Shown here one piece after another: positions 33,504 through 45,000 of a stretch of DNA of 64,000 nucleotides (its first letter is position 1; the number at the start of each line of letters is the position of its first letter). The DNA comes from Turbatrix aceti (taxonomy: Eukaryota > Nematoda > Chromadorea > Rhabditida > Panagrolaimidae). Under the pieces are notes generated by a model, which had not been told where the DNA came from, made no database searches, and saw only the letters and a program-made list of their open reading frames with translations. The stretch covers positions 6,782,718 to 6,846,717 of the forward strand of contig OZ017768.1 of assembly GCA_963969345.1 (NCBI GenBank). The letters are read 5' to 3'. The position numbers and the translations under genes are program-made.

Positions 33504-36500
33504 TTATTCCGGAGAAACGGGCTGGAGCTGAGGAAGCGGACTCGAAGGCGGCAGAACGACGATTTCCGGCTCCATGCAGGCGAGTTTGTCGATGGCATTG
33601 TACGCGGCGTCGTTGTGAGCGGCTTCTTCGCTGCTGCCGACGCCGTGGCAGACGATGGGCTTGTCCAGTCCGAGGTTGACGAGGGTCGAATAGAGCAGTG
33701 TCGCGCCAGATTCCTCCTTCGGGAAGTCGATATAGTTGACCGTGAATTTGTAAGTCTTGGAAAACATGTCCAGGCGCTCCTTCGCAGAGACGACTTTCAC
33801 GTACCACGCTTCTGGGTTCGGAACGGCGCCGTCGAGGACCGCAGTCGGTGGGGGAAGGCTCGCGTAGCCCGTGTGCTCCGGCTTGCCATCGACGTACGAG
33901 AGGAATTTTCGGCAATCGTCGATGATCGCCTGGCGCTCTTCCGCCAGCAGGTACTTTTTTGAGTCCTTACCGCCTGAAAAATAACGATTCTTGTTTTTTT
34001 TAAACGATGAGCAAATAACAGTTTTTTGGTTCTGAAATTTGTTAACAAAATTTTGATCGTGTTCGCGAACGAACAACGAACAGATTTTTTAAATCGCTTT
34101 TAAAAATTTTTGTCCAAACTGAGCAGAAAAACGTAAACTGAGGTGTTATGCGTTTTCGATAACGGTTTTCCTATACTTTTTGTGACCGAAAAACCAATGC
34201 ACATTATTTTCCATTTTTCGTCAAATAATATCGACTTCGGCACAATTAAACAAATTTTACCTTTTTTTGTTTTGGCTGTTCGAAAAATTTATCTTTGTTC
34301 ACGAACAAAGCAAATCTGTTCACGAACGAGCACGGACGCAAAAATTTGAATTTGTTCGAGAAAAAAGCAAAAATTTGAATATGTTCTCAAACAAACGCAA
34401 AATATTTTTACGTTCGCGAACGAACACAAACGCAAAAAATTTGAATTTGTCCACGAAAAATCGAAAAAATTTGAATTTGTTCGCAAAAAAAGAATTTGTT
34501 CGCGAACGAACACGAACGTTCGCCCGTTCATGTTTAATAAAAATAAACAACTTACGTCTTCGTGGCTTGCTGACAGCGACCACCTCGGCTTTGAGTGGCG
34601 CGATCGATGCTTCCGGATAGCTGCTGTCATCTGGCGGTGGACAGGCGCTCACCTGGTTGCTGAAGGTTACCTTGCGTCGCCTCGGCTTGCTGTCCTCGTC
34701 GCCGTTCGGGTCCTCGACTGCAGCGCTGGAATTGCTGCGTGACGAGTCCCCGGAGTCCGGAGCAGGAGTCGGAGCATCTGGAGCCGGAGCAGCTGGGGTC
34801 GGAGCCGGAGCAGAGAGGTCATTGGGGTCGAAAACGCCAATATCCATCAAAGGAGACGTATTGCGTTTCTTGAGCAGACTTTTTCCAGGCGGGGGCATCG
34901 GTTTGATGTATCCGATGCGTCCGAGCATCGCCTCGGCAGCCGCTCGCTTGGCCAGACGCTTGTTTGGGCCGACACCGATCAGGGTGATGTCCTGGCAGGT
35001 GACCTCGACGGTGAATTCCTTGGATCGGTTGTGGCCCTGCTCGCCGATGAGTCGAAAGACCGGTTCGGCTTCTTTGAGCGACTGCATGACCTGGATGAGT
35101 CGGGAGACGGGGTTGATGTGGTGGCCGTACTGGGGGTCCATCTTCATGTCCTTGATGATCGTCTTCCGCTTGCTCTCCTTCGGTTGCGGCACGGTGGACT
35201 TCTTCGTCGTCGTCACGATGATCGACGCCAGGTAGAGAGGGTCGGTGTCTGCAAGCGCACATTTTCAACAAAGTACTCAAAATGGCTAAATTTGTGCTAC
35301 ATTTTATAAAAATTCGTTCGAAAATAACGTAGAAAAACGCCCCAAAGATGAACGAACAGTCATTTTTTCGTTTTCGAACGAATACGAACATTTTGTAAAT
35401 TTTGTTCGAGAAATCAAACGAACGCGAACATTTTTGACCGTGTTCGCGAACGAAAAATGAACAGATTATTTGAATAATTTTTACAAAATTTTGTCTTAAC
35501 TGGGCAGAAAAACGTAAACTTTGGTAAAAATTCGAATTTTGTGAACAATTTCAATTTTAATAAATTTAAAAAAAAATGTTATCAAACAATAAAAAAACCT
35601 TTTTTTAGAAAAGTTTTTTTTAAATTTAGTGTTATAATTTTAACAAATTTTTTTGCAATGCTGACTAATTTTTAAATTTTTTTGCAGGAGTCATAAAAAA
35701 TATTGAATGCCAAAAACTCACCAAAGCCGTCGGCACTGAGTCTGTCGAGCATCTTCTGGCACGCGTCCTGCTTGGCGGCCTTCTTGCTGTTGCCCTCGCC
35801 TTCCGTCTCGATGGGATCCTTGTTCGCAGCTGCCAGACGACACCGAAGAACGTAGTGCCTCAGGTGTGGCACCCCCGACTCCTGCATGACTTCGAATTCG
35901 ACGTTCATCTTCAGTCGGAGCGCGCATTCATGGATCCGGCTGACGACCGATTTATTTTTTCGTCGGTCGTCTGTTTGACCGGTCTGGGGGGTTTCGGCGT
36001 CATTGGATGGGGATTCTGATCCGTCGGCCGATGGATCGTGATCGTTTTCGGTGGTTTTCACAGTTGACAATTCAGCGATCGGGGATTCAGGTGCGGCGTC
36101 CGTGACCGTTGGTTTGGCCAGACTGGCTTCCAGCTCGGCGAGAAGGGGTTTCAGGTGGAACAAAGCCTTCGTCGCGGCGTCTGAACGGGCTGCGAATTTC
36201 GTCCGACCCTCCCCGGTGTGTTTACTCCCGTCTCCGAGGACCAAAGTCGACCAAAACGACTGCTCGACGACCGGCTTGGCCTGTGGATACGTCGGCACCC
36301 CCGGCATACGGTAGTAATTAAAAATCAGCGCCGGATGAGGTTGAAAAACGTGGGGCGCAGCTCCGAAAGGCGCAATACCCATGAGAGGAGCGTACGGGCC
36401 GTGTGGAGCGGTCTGATTCAGCGGAGGACGCGGCATGGGTTGTGGAACGACAGCTGGGAGGCCATCGATGTCTTCGTAGGTCGCGGACAGGTTCAGCTGC

Positions 36501-37031
36501 TCTGCCACGTTATTCAGCAGGGCCATGGGATTATTGTTATCCCTCTTGCCCTTTTTCGACCGATTCGGGGGTCGCGGAAGCCGGGAGTGTTCAATGGCAT
36601 TTTCGGCAGCCGATTGCTGGGCTTTTTTGATAGACGCGCCGCAGCCTTCAAATTCTTCGTCGGGTGGAAGCATCAGTTTGACGGTGAATCGTTTTTGATG
36701 CGCTGGACCTGATTCGTCCATGAGGATATACTCGTGCTTGATCTGTGAAAAGCAAAACTGTGAATAAATTCTGTGATTTGTCCCAAAGGACCCAAAAACA
36801 CTGATAATCGATATAAAATGTCGAAATTTGTGGATGATCACTGACCTTATTGAAGCGAGCGAGTTCGGCAATCCGGCACATGGGCGTCTTCTCGGATACG
36901 TCCTTCTTCGTCGCGTAGTAGTAGACATTCTTGAGACTCGTCGCCTCCTGGCTGCCAGCAGCATACGCGCCACACCACGTATCTGGGTGGTGAAATTTCT
37001 GGGGCTGGGTTAAAGCACGTGTTTCGAGCAT
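33504..37031 (-). CDS. stau: Staufen, double-stranded RNA-binding protein
   Basis: Four exons (36846-37031, 35722-36742, 34556-35248, 33504-33973) give exactly 790 codons. dsRBD1 starts KTPMCRIAELARFNK and includes GPAHQKRFTVKLMLPPDEEFEGCGASIKKAQQSAAENAI. dsRBD2 is split by a Pro/Tyr-rich insertion of roughly 70 residues (first half NNPMALLNNVAEQLNL, second half GEGRTKFAARSDAATKALFHL), a hallmark of Staufen. dsRBD3 is KSVVSRIHECALRLKM...GNSKKAAKQDACQKML. dsRBD4 is HHINPVSRLIQVMQS...GPNKRLAKRAAAEAML. A degenerate dsRBD5 (VCHGVGSSEEAAHNDAAYNAIDKL) ends the protein, which in the family mediates protein contacts. Staufen transports and localises mRNA. The ATG is the first in frame; upstream noncoding or short coding exons are possible in 37.03-37.4 kb. 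Two introns hold GTTCG-family repeats. Confidence 0.93.
34030..34535. repeat. GTTCG-family repeat in staufen intron 3
   Basis: Multiple copies of CGTTCGCGAACGAACACGAA and its inverse fill this interval, and the central AT-rich text is alignable by eye to the element at 7387. The right end reads GAACGTTCGCCCGTTCATG, a decayed terminal repeat. The left end is not recognisable. Confidence 0.65.
35320..35545. repeat. Truncated GTTCG-family repeat in staufen intron 2
   Basis: TTTTCGAACGAATACGAAC and GTTCGCGAACGAAAAATGAAC, followed by TTAACTGGGCAGAAAAACGT, reproduce the left half of the element at 7387. The right half is missing or too decayed to see. Confidence 0.6.
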
Positions 37032-37590
37032 CGTATGCACGACTGATAAGCATAGGAATACTGGCGGAAATTATGATACTTACAAAAAGACACTGACATC
37101 CATGGACCCTGCAACGAGTACACCAAATTGATCGACCAACAAAAACGGTCAAAAATTGCTTTAGCGTTAGCTTTAACGATCCAGCACGCACGAAACGATC
37201 CTTAAAATCACAGCACAGCCACTCACAGCTATCCTGTATACACAAAAATAGTCCAAGCAGAACCACAAAAAGCAATCGCTGTTTCACCTCGAGCACCGAC
37301 AACTGTCCGGACCGCACGAGAGAGAAAAGAAAAGATGAAGAAGGTACGTGAAATGTCAATCGAAAAATCTTCGCGTGCGCACTGAATATGTCGTAATTTC
37401 GTGACAAGAACCCTTGTTTTTGCTGTTTTGGCAGGATGCAATTTGATGGGGTTTTTCTTTGCGAGCTCTCGTTCTTCTTCTTCTTTTCGTTCTACTTTCA
37501 AGGAATTTCTAGTATCGCGTTTTGCCCGTTTGTTTTCATCCTATTTTTGGCTCTTCTCATGGATATTTATGAATTCGACCGATTTACAGG
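37032..37590. promoter_or_regulatory. Divergent promoter region, staufen / mS34
   Basis: This 559-bp spacer separates two head-to-head genes and must contain both promoters. I found no TATA box. A potential extra 5' exon of Staufen (donor GTAAGT near 37080 and acceptor CTTATCAG near 37048 on the - strand) would read into the wrong frame for the dsRBDs, so it could only be noncoding. Confidence 0.4.
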
Positions 37591-38731
37591 ATGTCAGCAG
37601 TGTCAGCAGTCGACAAACTCAGATTCATCGGTAATTATGACTTTGCCTCCCAGGGAAAATTTCTTTGGGAAATTTTGTGTCAGCTAAGAAACATGGGCAC
37701 CGGCAGGTACGTCACCAAGACCGAATGGCTCGAGAAGTGGCCGTCCGAGCCGTCGTATCTCAAGATCGTCAAGGTTGGTTTGCCGATCTTTGTTTTCATC
37801 AGTTTTATTCAATTTGATGTCCATTGTTTCAGGCTCGTCCGACGATGGACAGATGGATGCAGGGCGGCAAGTTGTGGGCAGAATGGACGTTTCGGGGCAG
37901 AGCACTTGGCATCTACGAATTTTCCCACGATCTGAACCGATCGGATTGGCGCTTGATTCACAAACACGAAGAAAAGGGTTTTCTCGAGAACAAAAATGCC
38001 ATGAAGGAAGTTGTCTTTCCGGACTCTTTTCCACTGCCACCCTTACAGGTTTGTGCTTATTCAATTCATTTCAATGTGCAAGTTTATTACGTTATTTACA
38101 ATTTTGATACTGTAACGCACTATTTTTTTTGGGCCTAAAAAACGAGATTAACTTGTGTTCAGAAGAAATCTAACTTTCCAACTTCCTTGTGCATAATCGG
38201 TTTCTGTTTAAAAAGTTGTTTGCAAGCCGGCGTGGACGTTTGGTCGTTCGTGCCACGAGCGAACTTGTTTTCGGAAGTATTACTTTACGTCAAATTGCAT
38301 TATTTCATGTTTCCTGAATGCATACTAACATCTGGCATATTTATTTATTTTGGGATACAATATGCCAATGACTGACAAAGTAGAAAAAAATGTTATAAAT
38401 ACAAATATGCACTTTTTTAAGAGGATTTTTAAAACGAATCCGGAGTTGTTATTTTTTGCAGATTTTGCTGGCAAAGAAGGACGCGGCTAAAAACGGCAAG
38501 ACCTGGACCGCAGAGCAGGAACGTGCACCCCTGCAGGTGTGTCTCGATTCTCAGTTTGAGATGCTGAGGCCTCTCATCAAGCAGGCGCCACCCCAGCGAC
38601 TCGCAACCAACATCTACGACGAGGTCGATCCCGACGCTCTCCTCGACTTCTTCGGCGACAAACTTCCCGTCAAAGTCGAAGCTTGGAACGTCGGTGCTGC
38701 GCGAATCTCACTTCCCTTCCAGAACGATTAG
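37591..38731 (+). CDS. mrps34: Mitochondrial small ribosomal subunit protein mS34
   Basis: Three exons (37591-37773, 37833-38048, 38462-38731) encode 222 residues, close to human MRPS34. Conserved text includes YDFASQGKFLWEILCQLRNMGTGRYVTKTEW, the central KLWAEWTFRGRALG and NRSDWRLIHKHEEKGF. In the family this is TRKSW, GKAWGILTFKG and DWRLVPKHEE. mS34 is a metazoan-specific component of the mitochondrial ribosome small subunit. A leading presequence is not obvious; the start used is the first ATG after a TTTACAG acceptor-like site. AATAAA lies at 38854-38859. Confidence 0.88.
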
Positions 38732-41229
38732 TACTTCAATTTTTTTAGGCCTTCTTTTTTTTGTTGTTTTGTGTTTGTTTGTTAGACATGGTGCGGTGCC
38801 ACTGGCGGCAGGTGCAGCACGTACCACGCCTTTTTGCACCCTCGTTTCAGGTTAATAAATTGGTTACCCACCCCGCCAACCGATATCACCCGGTTTGCCC
38901 GGTGTAAATTGTTTTTGTATTATATTGAATTTTTTTTACGCTTACATATACGCCTTCGGAGAAGTGAGAAGGTCTTGGCTTTATCTGGCTTACGGTCGGG
39001 TCGGTCTCTGACGTGTTCACCTTTCATGCACGGCACGTTTAATGCCGCTCCACGCGCCTGCTCCTGATTTTTTGCAGAGATAAGCAGGCGGGGAAACGTG
39101 ACTCACGGCAGAAATAAGAAGCTTGAAACTAATTTTTTTTTATTTATTTAAATAATCTCGGCTTCAGACACGTGTTCTTTTACTAAGAATGTGAAAAAAA
39201 AAATTGTTGGCATGTTTTTAATTGTTGCCCTGTTTTTTTCCGTGTTTTATCTGCATCCTGTTCTTTTTTTTTGCCAGCCAGACCAGAATTCGCGAAAAAA
39301 AATGCTAATAACTCCCTCACACGTTCGATGTTTGTGCCACATTGTCTCGGCGTCAATAGAAACGGGAAAACCCTCAACGTCACCTGATAAAAGTCGGGAG
39401 GGGGGTGCTCTCGGGAAATAACCGTCAGGTAGCCCCGGCTGCCGGATTGGACACCGAGTCAATTCGTGCGCACTTTGGCATCCAAAGGATGCCTTGAATT
39501 GCTAATTGAGCACCTTTGCTTCTCGCAAGAAATTTCTGAATATTCGACCCGTTCTCAGGGATATCAGGTTCGCAGCCCGACCAATAGGCTCTCCAGTGGA
39601 AACAACGGGTATCTTGCAAGAGAGCGAGAGGACTCTATTGACACGTCACCCAGCTTCTGCCCGATTTCTGATTTCCGCCTGGTGGCAGCGGCCTTTCTGT
39701 CAACACCGCTCCCAGGCTGTGCTAAATTGAGAGGCTGTTGATAGTATGTATGTCTACTCTGTTTACCCATATTTACTATCATCGCCGGATGATTTCGATT
39801 TAAATAGAATCCTCCCGCCCGGGTCACGCTGGATTCTTCTGCTTGACCGCCGACAATACAAAGAACGGGAAATCCTCTGTGTTTCAGTACTGGTTCCGGC
39901 TAACTTCGTTAGCCATTGATTCGCTCGATTTCTCTCCCCCCAGCGAGGGCGGAAAGAGACGGATGGGATGGGATGGCGCTTCTTCCCTGCCTCATTTGCT
40001 GCACTTATTTGGCGTGTTTACGTTCATTTGCCGGTTTGGTTTCGTAATTTCTTGGAGGGCGGCGTAATTGACGGTGCCACACCCTGTCAAAACCTATTTT
40101 TGACTGGGGTCTGTTGATGGCTTTTTTTGCAGTATTTTTTTTAACAAACGAGAAAAATATTTTTTTTACAAGTTTCTATGTTGATTGGAGCGGTTTTTGG
40201 ACAGAAAAAGTTTTGGGCAGTTTTCAGGCGTTTTTTGGAGCCCGGGAATAAATTTTCAGCTCGAAAAAATGGCAGGCTGCAATTATATATTTTTTTCGTT
40301 TGAATACATTCAACCATCATTTTTTTAGTCTAAATCAGAAAAATCGAGCTATGTTCCACCAGTGTTGTCGGGTTCGGAAATTTTTCGGGTAACCCGACCC
40401 GAACCCGAAACCGAACCCGAAATTTTCGGGTAACCCGACCCGAACTCGAACCCGAACCCGAAAATTTCGGGTTACCCGACCCGAACCCGAACCCGAACCC
40501 GAAAAATTCGGGTTACCCGACCCGAACCCGAACCTGAACCCGAAAAATTCGGGTAACCCGACCCGAAACCCGAAATTTTCGGGTTTTGGGCGGGTTAGCT
40601 GAAGAACCCGACCCGAAACCCGAATTTTTTTTTTCATAAAATTGGTAAATTTATTTAATTGTACTTAAATTTTTGCATTGTGGAGGCCAATATAACAAAT
40701 ATTGCGTCTTCAGAAGCAAATTTTTGACATGTTTAACGGTTTTTTTCAACTTTTTTTCTCATTTTGACTTTTATTGTCGGGTTCTCAAACCCGAAATTTG
40801 GAAAACCCGACCCGAACCCGAAACCGAACCCGAAAAATTCGGGTTACCCGACCCGAACCCGAACCTGAACCCGAAAAATTCGGGTAACCCGACCCGAAAC
40901 CCGGGATTTTCGGGTCGGGTTCGGGTCGGGTCGGGTTTCGGGTCGGGTAACCCGACAACACTGTGTTCCACCCCAAAAAAATGTAAAAGGGCATTTGCAT
41001 TCCATGAATTCCATCCGTGTGCTCCTGCGCTCCTGCGTGGTCTTTGCCCACTGTTCCGCCTGTCTGAGCCATTCGGAGTCCATCAATAAGCCAGTCATCC
41101 TACCGGGGAGGGCGGGTGTTGCAACGAAACGCCTCTTGTCCGGTTGCCTCCGTCGTTGTTTCACCCCAACTGATCGTAGCATTTTTCTATTTAGCTTGAA
41201 CGCAGCTTTTCCGGGGCCGGCTGCTGCGT
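38732..41229. other. Intergenic region with one MITE
   Basis: Outside the MITE at 40360-40963 I see no gene. Unsupported frames of 60-90 codons lie around 39.2-40.0 kb. The stretch 40080-40350 is T-rich. The 5' end of the small gene at 41230 may have untranslated exons here. Confidence 0.5.
40360..40963. mobile_element. hAT-type MITE, CCCGAACCCGAAA family (intact copy)
   Basis: Terminal inverted repeats CAGTGTTGTCGGGTT on the left and AACCCGACAACACTG on the right are flanked by a perfect 8-bp duplication, TGTTCCAC (40352-40359 and 40964-40971). The two arms consist of dense repeats of CCCGAACCCGAAAATTTCGG and GGGTTACCCGACCCGAAC, giving strong self-complementarity, around a ~130-bp AT-rich core. 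It is noncoding; apparent Gly/Phe/Arg-rich frames are artefacts of the repeat. Decayed relatives are in IFT172 introns 4 and 11 and near 32.3 kb. Confidence 0.92.
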
Positions 41230-41980
41230 ATGGGCTGCCGAAACTCGAAAGAGGTCGACGACCGGGGCGGCTTTGACGGCTTCGACACGATCCGTCACCA
41301 CCTGCCGAGCCCCCACTACCCACACATTCCGCACCCCACTTTTCATCATCACGGCCAGAACCATGGCCAGGGTCACAGCCAGGGCCACCCGGCCCAGAAT
41401 CGACCACCCACGTCGGCGTACCTGGCGCTGGCGTTGCTCAATGTGAGTCACCATCAAAGGAGTCATCTGCGCGCTTTATGCGCATATTTTGCACTTTATA
41501 GAGCGCACTGGGCTCTGTTTTTTGTTTGCCGCCGTGCCAGAGGGCTCGAGCGCATCATTAGGGCGCCTGGACTCACATTCAGACCTGCTCGGAATTCGGG
41601 CAAGAAGTTGAAGTTGTGTTTTGTGCAGGCAGTGTAAACAAAACAGAACAAAAAAAATTACGTTGTCCGACAAAAGAGCCCACTGGAGCTCCCGTAATCC
41701 CTCAAAACTGCCCTAAAAACAATTCCTAAATATGTAGTCCCAGTCAGTCAACTTCCGGCTTGGCACATTTTACATTTTACATTTAACATTTTTTCAGGCG
41801 AACATGGCAGCTGCTTCTGTCGTCGCGTCCGATTTGCATCCGGAACGCCTCGAAAATCACGTCGCCGAGCAACTCATCAGACGGGCAAAAAACGACGGCC
41901 AGACGGTGTCTATCATCAACAATTGTCTCTACCTGGACTACAAATTTGTTGGCTTCATGCCCGGAGGGGTTGAACGGTGA
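41230..41980 (+). CDS. Small orphan protein, probably N-myristoylated
   Basis: Two exons (41230-41442, 41798-41980) encode 131 residues. The start MGCRNSKE is a strong dual-acylation signal: Gly2 for N-myristoylation, Cys3 for palmitoylation and a Ser at position 6. A His/Pro/Gln-rich linker follows (HPTFHHHGQNHGQGHSQGH). The second exon is a compact, charged segment with LHPERLENHVAEQLIRRAKNDG and SIINNCLYLDYKFVGFMPGG. I do not recognise a family. The stop TGA is embedded in CGGTGAGA, which could instead be a splice donor. An AATAAA at 42037-42042 favours ending here. It would act at the cytoplasmic face of a membrane (inference from the acylation signal). It is convergent with the SK channel gene, 84 bp between stops. 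Confidence 0.65.
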
Positions 41981-42064
41981 GATGACAGGTGACGGGATTA
42001 AATGAAAATTTTTGTGTGTACTCGAACATAAAATTAAATAAATTCGTTCGACTTTGAATATTAT

Positions 42065-45000
42065 TTATAAATATTTAAATACATATGTATTTGCGGTATG
42101 GTCGTGTTTATCTGAACGGCACTTGTTGTATATTCTCTTGCTCGAGTGATAAATATCTGGGCTTGGCGATATGCTTGGAATTGGGGATTGGAGATCGGAA
42201 TTGAAATTGAAATTGGACGGATAAGGCGGAAAAGGCGGGGGGTCTAAAGTGACTTCTGTCATCGACGTTGGGAATGGAGGGCGGGACGAGACTCACCAAA
42301 CAGGCAGAAAGCGCTGTCCCGCACCGTTGGTCGCGGGTGACGGCGCGTGGAGGGGTGAGGACATGATCGCAGGGGTCGGCGATCCGCCCTGCTGCGGGGG
42401 AGAAGAGTAGAAGAAATGATTACGCATGGTCCGAGTCAGGACGTCGACCTGGGCACGCATCTCGTCCTGCGCCTGAGCGAGCTTCTGCATCGATGTGTGC
42501 ATTTCGGTCATGAGCTGAAAGTGAAGACAAATTTGTTTGGTCGTCCAAATGGGTTTCTAATTATGAAATTTTGCAAAAAGAAGCCTTTTATCACAAAAAA
42601 AATATATGTCTAGAATACAAGTTATTTATGTCTTCCGTGAAATACATAAATGTCTTATTTAAGGCAAATGTGTTCTTACCCGGTTCATCTGCTGCATCGA
42701 CGTCTGCGTGCTCTCGCCGAACACTCGCATCTTGTTTTTGATGCGGCGGAAGCTAAAAAATAGAACCAATACAGTATTTTTAAATTTGAAAAAAAAATCA
42801 TCCTCAGAAAACCCACTCATGAATAGCCTCTAAAAAGTGCCTCTGATGCTGCCGAAGAATATGATCTGGCGCTTCCGAGCTCTGCAGGGTCTTGTAGATG
42901 TGCCATGTCTTCTGCAGCACCCGCGCAGCGGCATGTTTGTGCCGCTGCGTGAGCTTCGAGTCGTTCATGAAGTTGTTTACATTCCGCTGGCCGTGGGAAA
43001 GGAGGATCTTGCGCGAGATGACGGCGATCAAAATGGATGAAATAATCGCTCCAAAAACTCCCACAGCGATTGCAATCATTCTTCCAGCGTTTGTTTTTGG
43101 CACAACATCGCCGTACCCGTTCAACATGAATGAGATGGCTGAAAAAAAACAAATAAATAGGAAACATTTTTTTTAACAAAGCCTAAACTCACCGATAAAC
43201 CAGAGAGCATTGGAATACAAAATCCGCGGTTCTTCATCCCGTCCGATCCTTTCGCACTGCGCAAATGTCCACGCCGTCGTGACCCAGAAGATGAGCGTAA
43301 AAAGTGTGAGAAACAAAATCGGTCGTTGGTCGAGGACGGTTTTCATGACGAAGGAAAAGTTCACCTGGATTCTGTTGAGCGCGGCCAGCGTGCGTGTTGA
43401 AGCGTCCTGGAACTGCTTCGAGTGGAGAACCGTAAACCTGCCAAAGAGATAAACGCGGCCCAGCATGAAGAGCGACAGGATCACGTCCACGGGCACCGGC
43501 TTCACGGAGTACACGTGATGGAAGCGGGAAGGCTCGATGAAGATCCAATTCATTGTGCCTGTCCAGGGCAGCGGGCAGATCGAACAGACTACGAATTCTA
43601 CGGTAAATTGTACTATTCGACTGCCAGTTAGCACAACTCGCCAGTCGTCGGCGCCGCAATCCACGAGGTCGAGCTACAAAAAGGAGGGGAATTACGAGTG
43701 TCAGACAGTGTTCCATTTTTTTATTTTTTTGCAAAAAATCGTTTTTTATTTAAAAAAAAGTTTTTTTTATTAAAAAAAAAGTTTTTTTTATTAAAAAAAT
43801 AGTTTTTTTATTTATCAAAAAAATAGTTTTTTTTTAAATTTTTTCTAATTTTTAATTTTTACAATTTAAAAAAAATTGTTTTATTTTTTTTTATTTTTTT
43901 TATTAAAAAATCGTTTTTTTAATTAAAAAATAGTTTTTTTATTAAAAAAAATGTTTTTTTTATTAAAAAATAGTTTTTTTAATTAAAAAAATAGTTTTTT
44001 TATTCAAAAAAATGTTTTTTTATTAAAAAAGTTGTTTTTTATTAAAAAAATTGTTTTTTATTAAAAAAATTGTTTTTTATTACAAAAATTTGTTTTTTTA
44101 TTAAAAAAATTGAAATAGTAAATTTTATTCCAAAAAAGGTACAATTTCTTCAAAAGAGTCCCAACTTTTCGGAGTTAACTTTTTTGAAAAAAAATCGACC
44201 TCCGAATCAACTCCAAGGTCGGAATCGGTGGAACACTGATTTCAGACGCCTCAAAAAACGACAACTCACTAAAATCTCGTTGATATGGTAGTGGACGATC
44301 TCGATGAGCAGTGCGAGCGTAGAAAAAGCCACGAGCACCCGAAACATGAGTGAAACAGCGTGTTCCTACAAAATGACGTCCCCATAAGCCAAGCTGTACC
44401 CTGGTACTCACCTTATCGATGCCAAGAGCATTCTGGCCACACATCTCGGAATCCAACACCATAAAAAAGATACCCGTCATGGCGAGAGCAAGACAGCGAT
44501 CCGTAATCTGTACCCGTGTGTTGAGGCGTTCCGACCTCTGCTTGTAGATCATCTTGACGGCCGTCTCGTCGACCGGCACGCCGTAGCGGCTGTTGTTGCG
44601 TGTCAACTCGCCTCCGGGGGGCTTTCCCGGTGGCGCGAGGGTCAGCATGCCGGTCGTCGCCCCGCCGTTGACGTTGATGTGCGCGGAGCCGAAGGAGGAG
44701 TGCCGGCTTTCGCGATGGATGCTCGGGAGCGATCCGTGTTTCGTGACGGAATCGAAGAGCGGGCCCGTGTCTTCTACCGTAATGACCGGGCCGGCGTGGG
44801 GTTTGGCTGCTGAAAGAGGCCTTCAGAAGCCCTTTTTATCATTTTTTAGCCCCCAAAAAAAAATCGATGACCACCAAAAGCACGTTTTTCCACAAAAAGC
44901 AACTAAAACCGTGAAAAACAAACAGTTGGATTCAATGGAGTCGTGGCTGTAATCGATGCATGTGTAAGCCGGCGGCATCTGGCCCAGCTTCTTCCTCGCA

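Noticed and set aside
37041..37094. An extra Staufen exon (MDVSVFF) upstream of 37031
   Set aside because: The splice sites look acceptable but the junction enters the first dsRBD exon in the wrong frame, so it could only be noncoding.
40335..41070. Frames reading RVRVGLPENFGFGFGFGSG-like repeats
   Set aside because: They are translations of the CCCGAA/TTCGGG words of the MITE at 40360-40963, not proteins.
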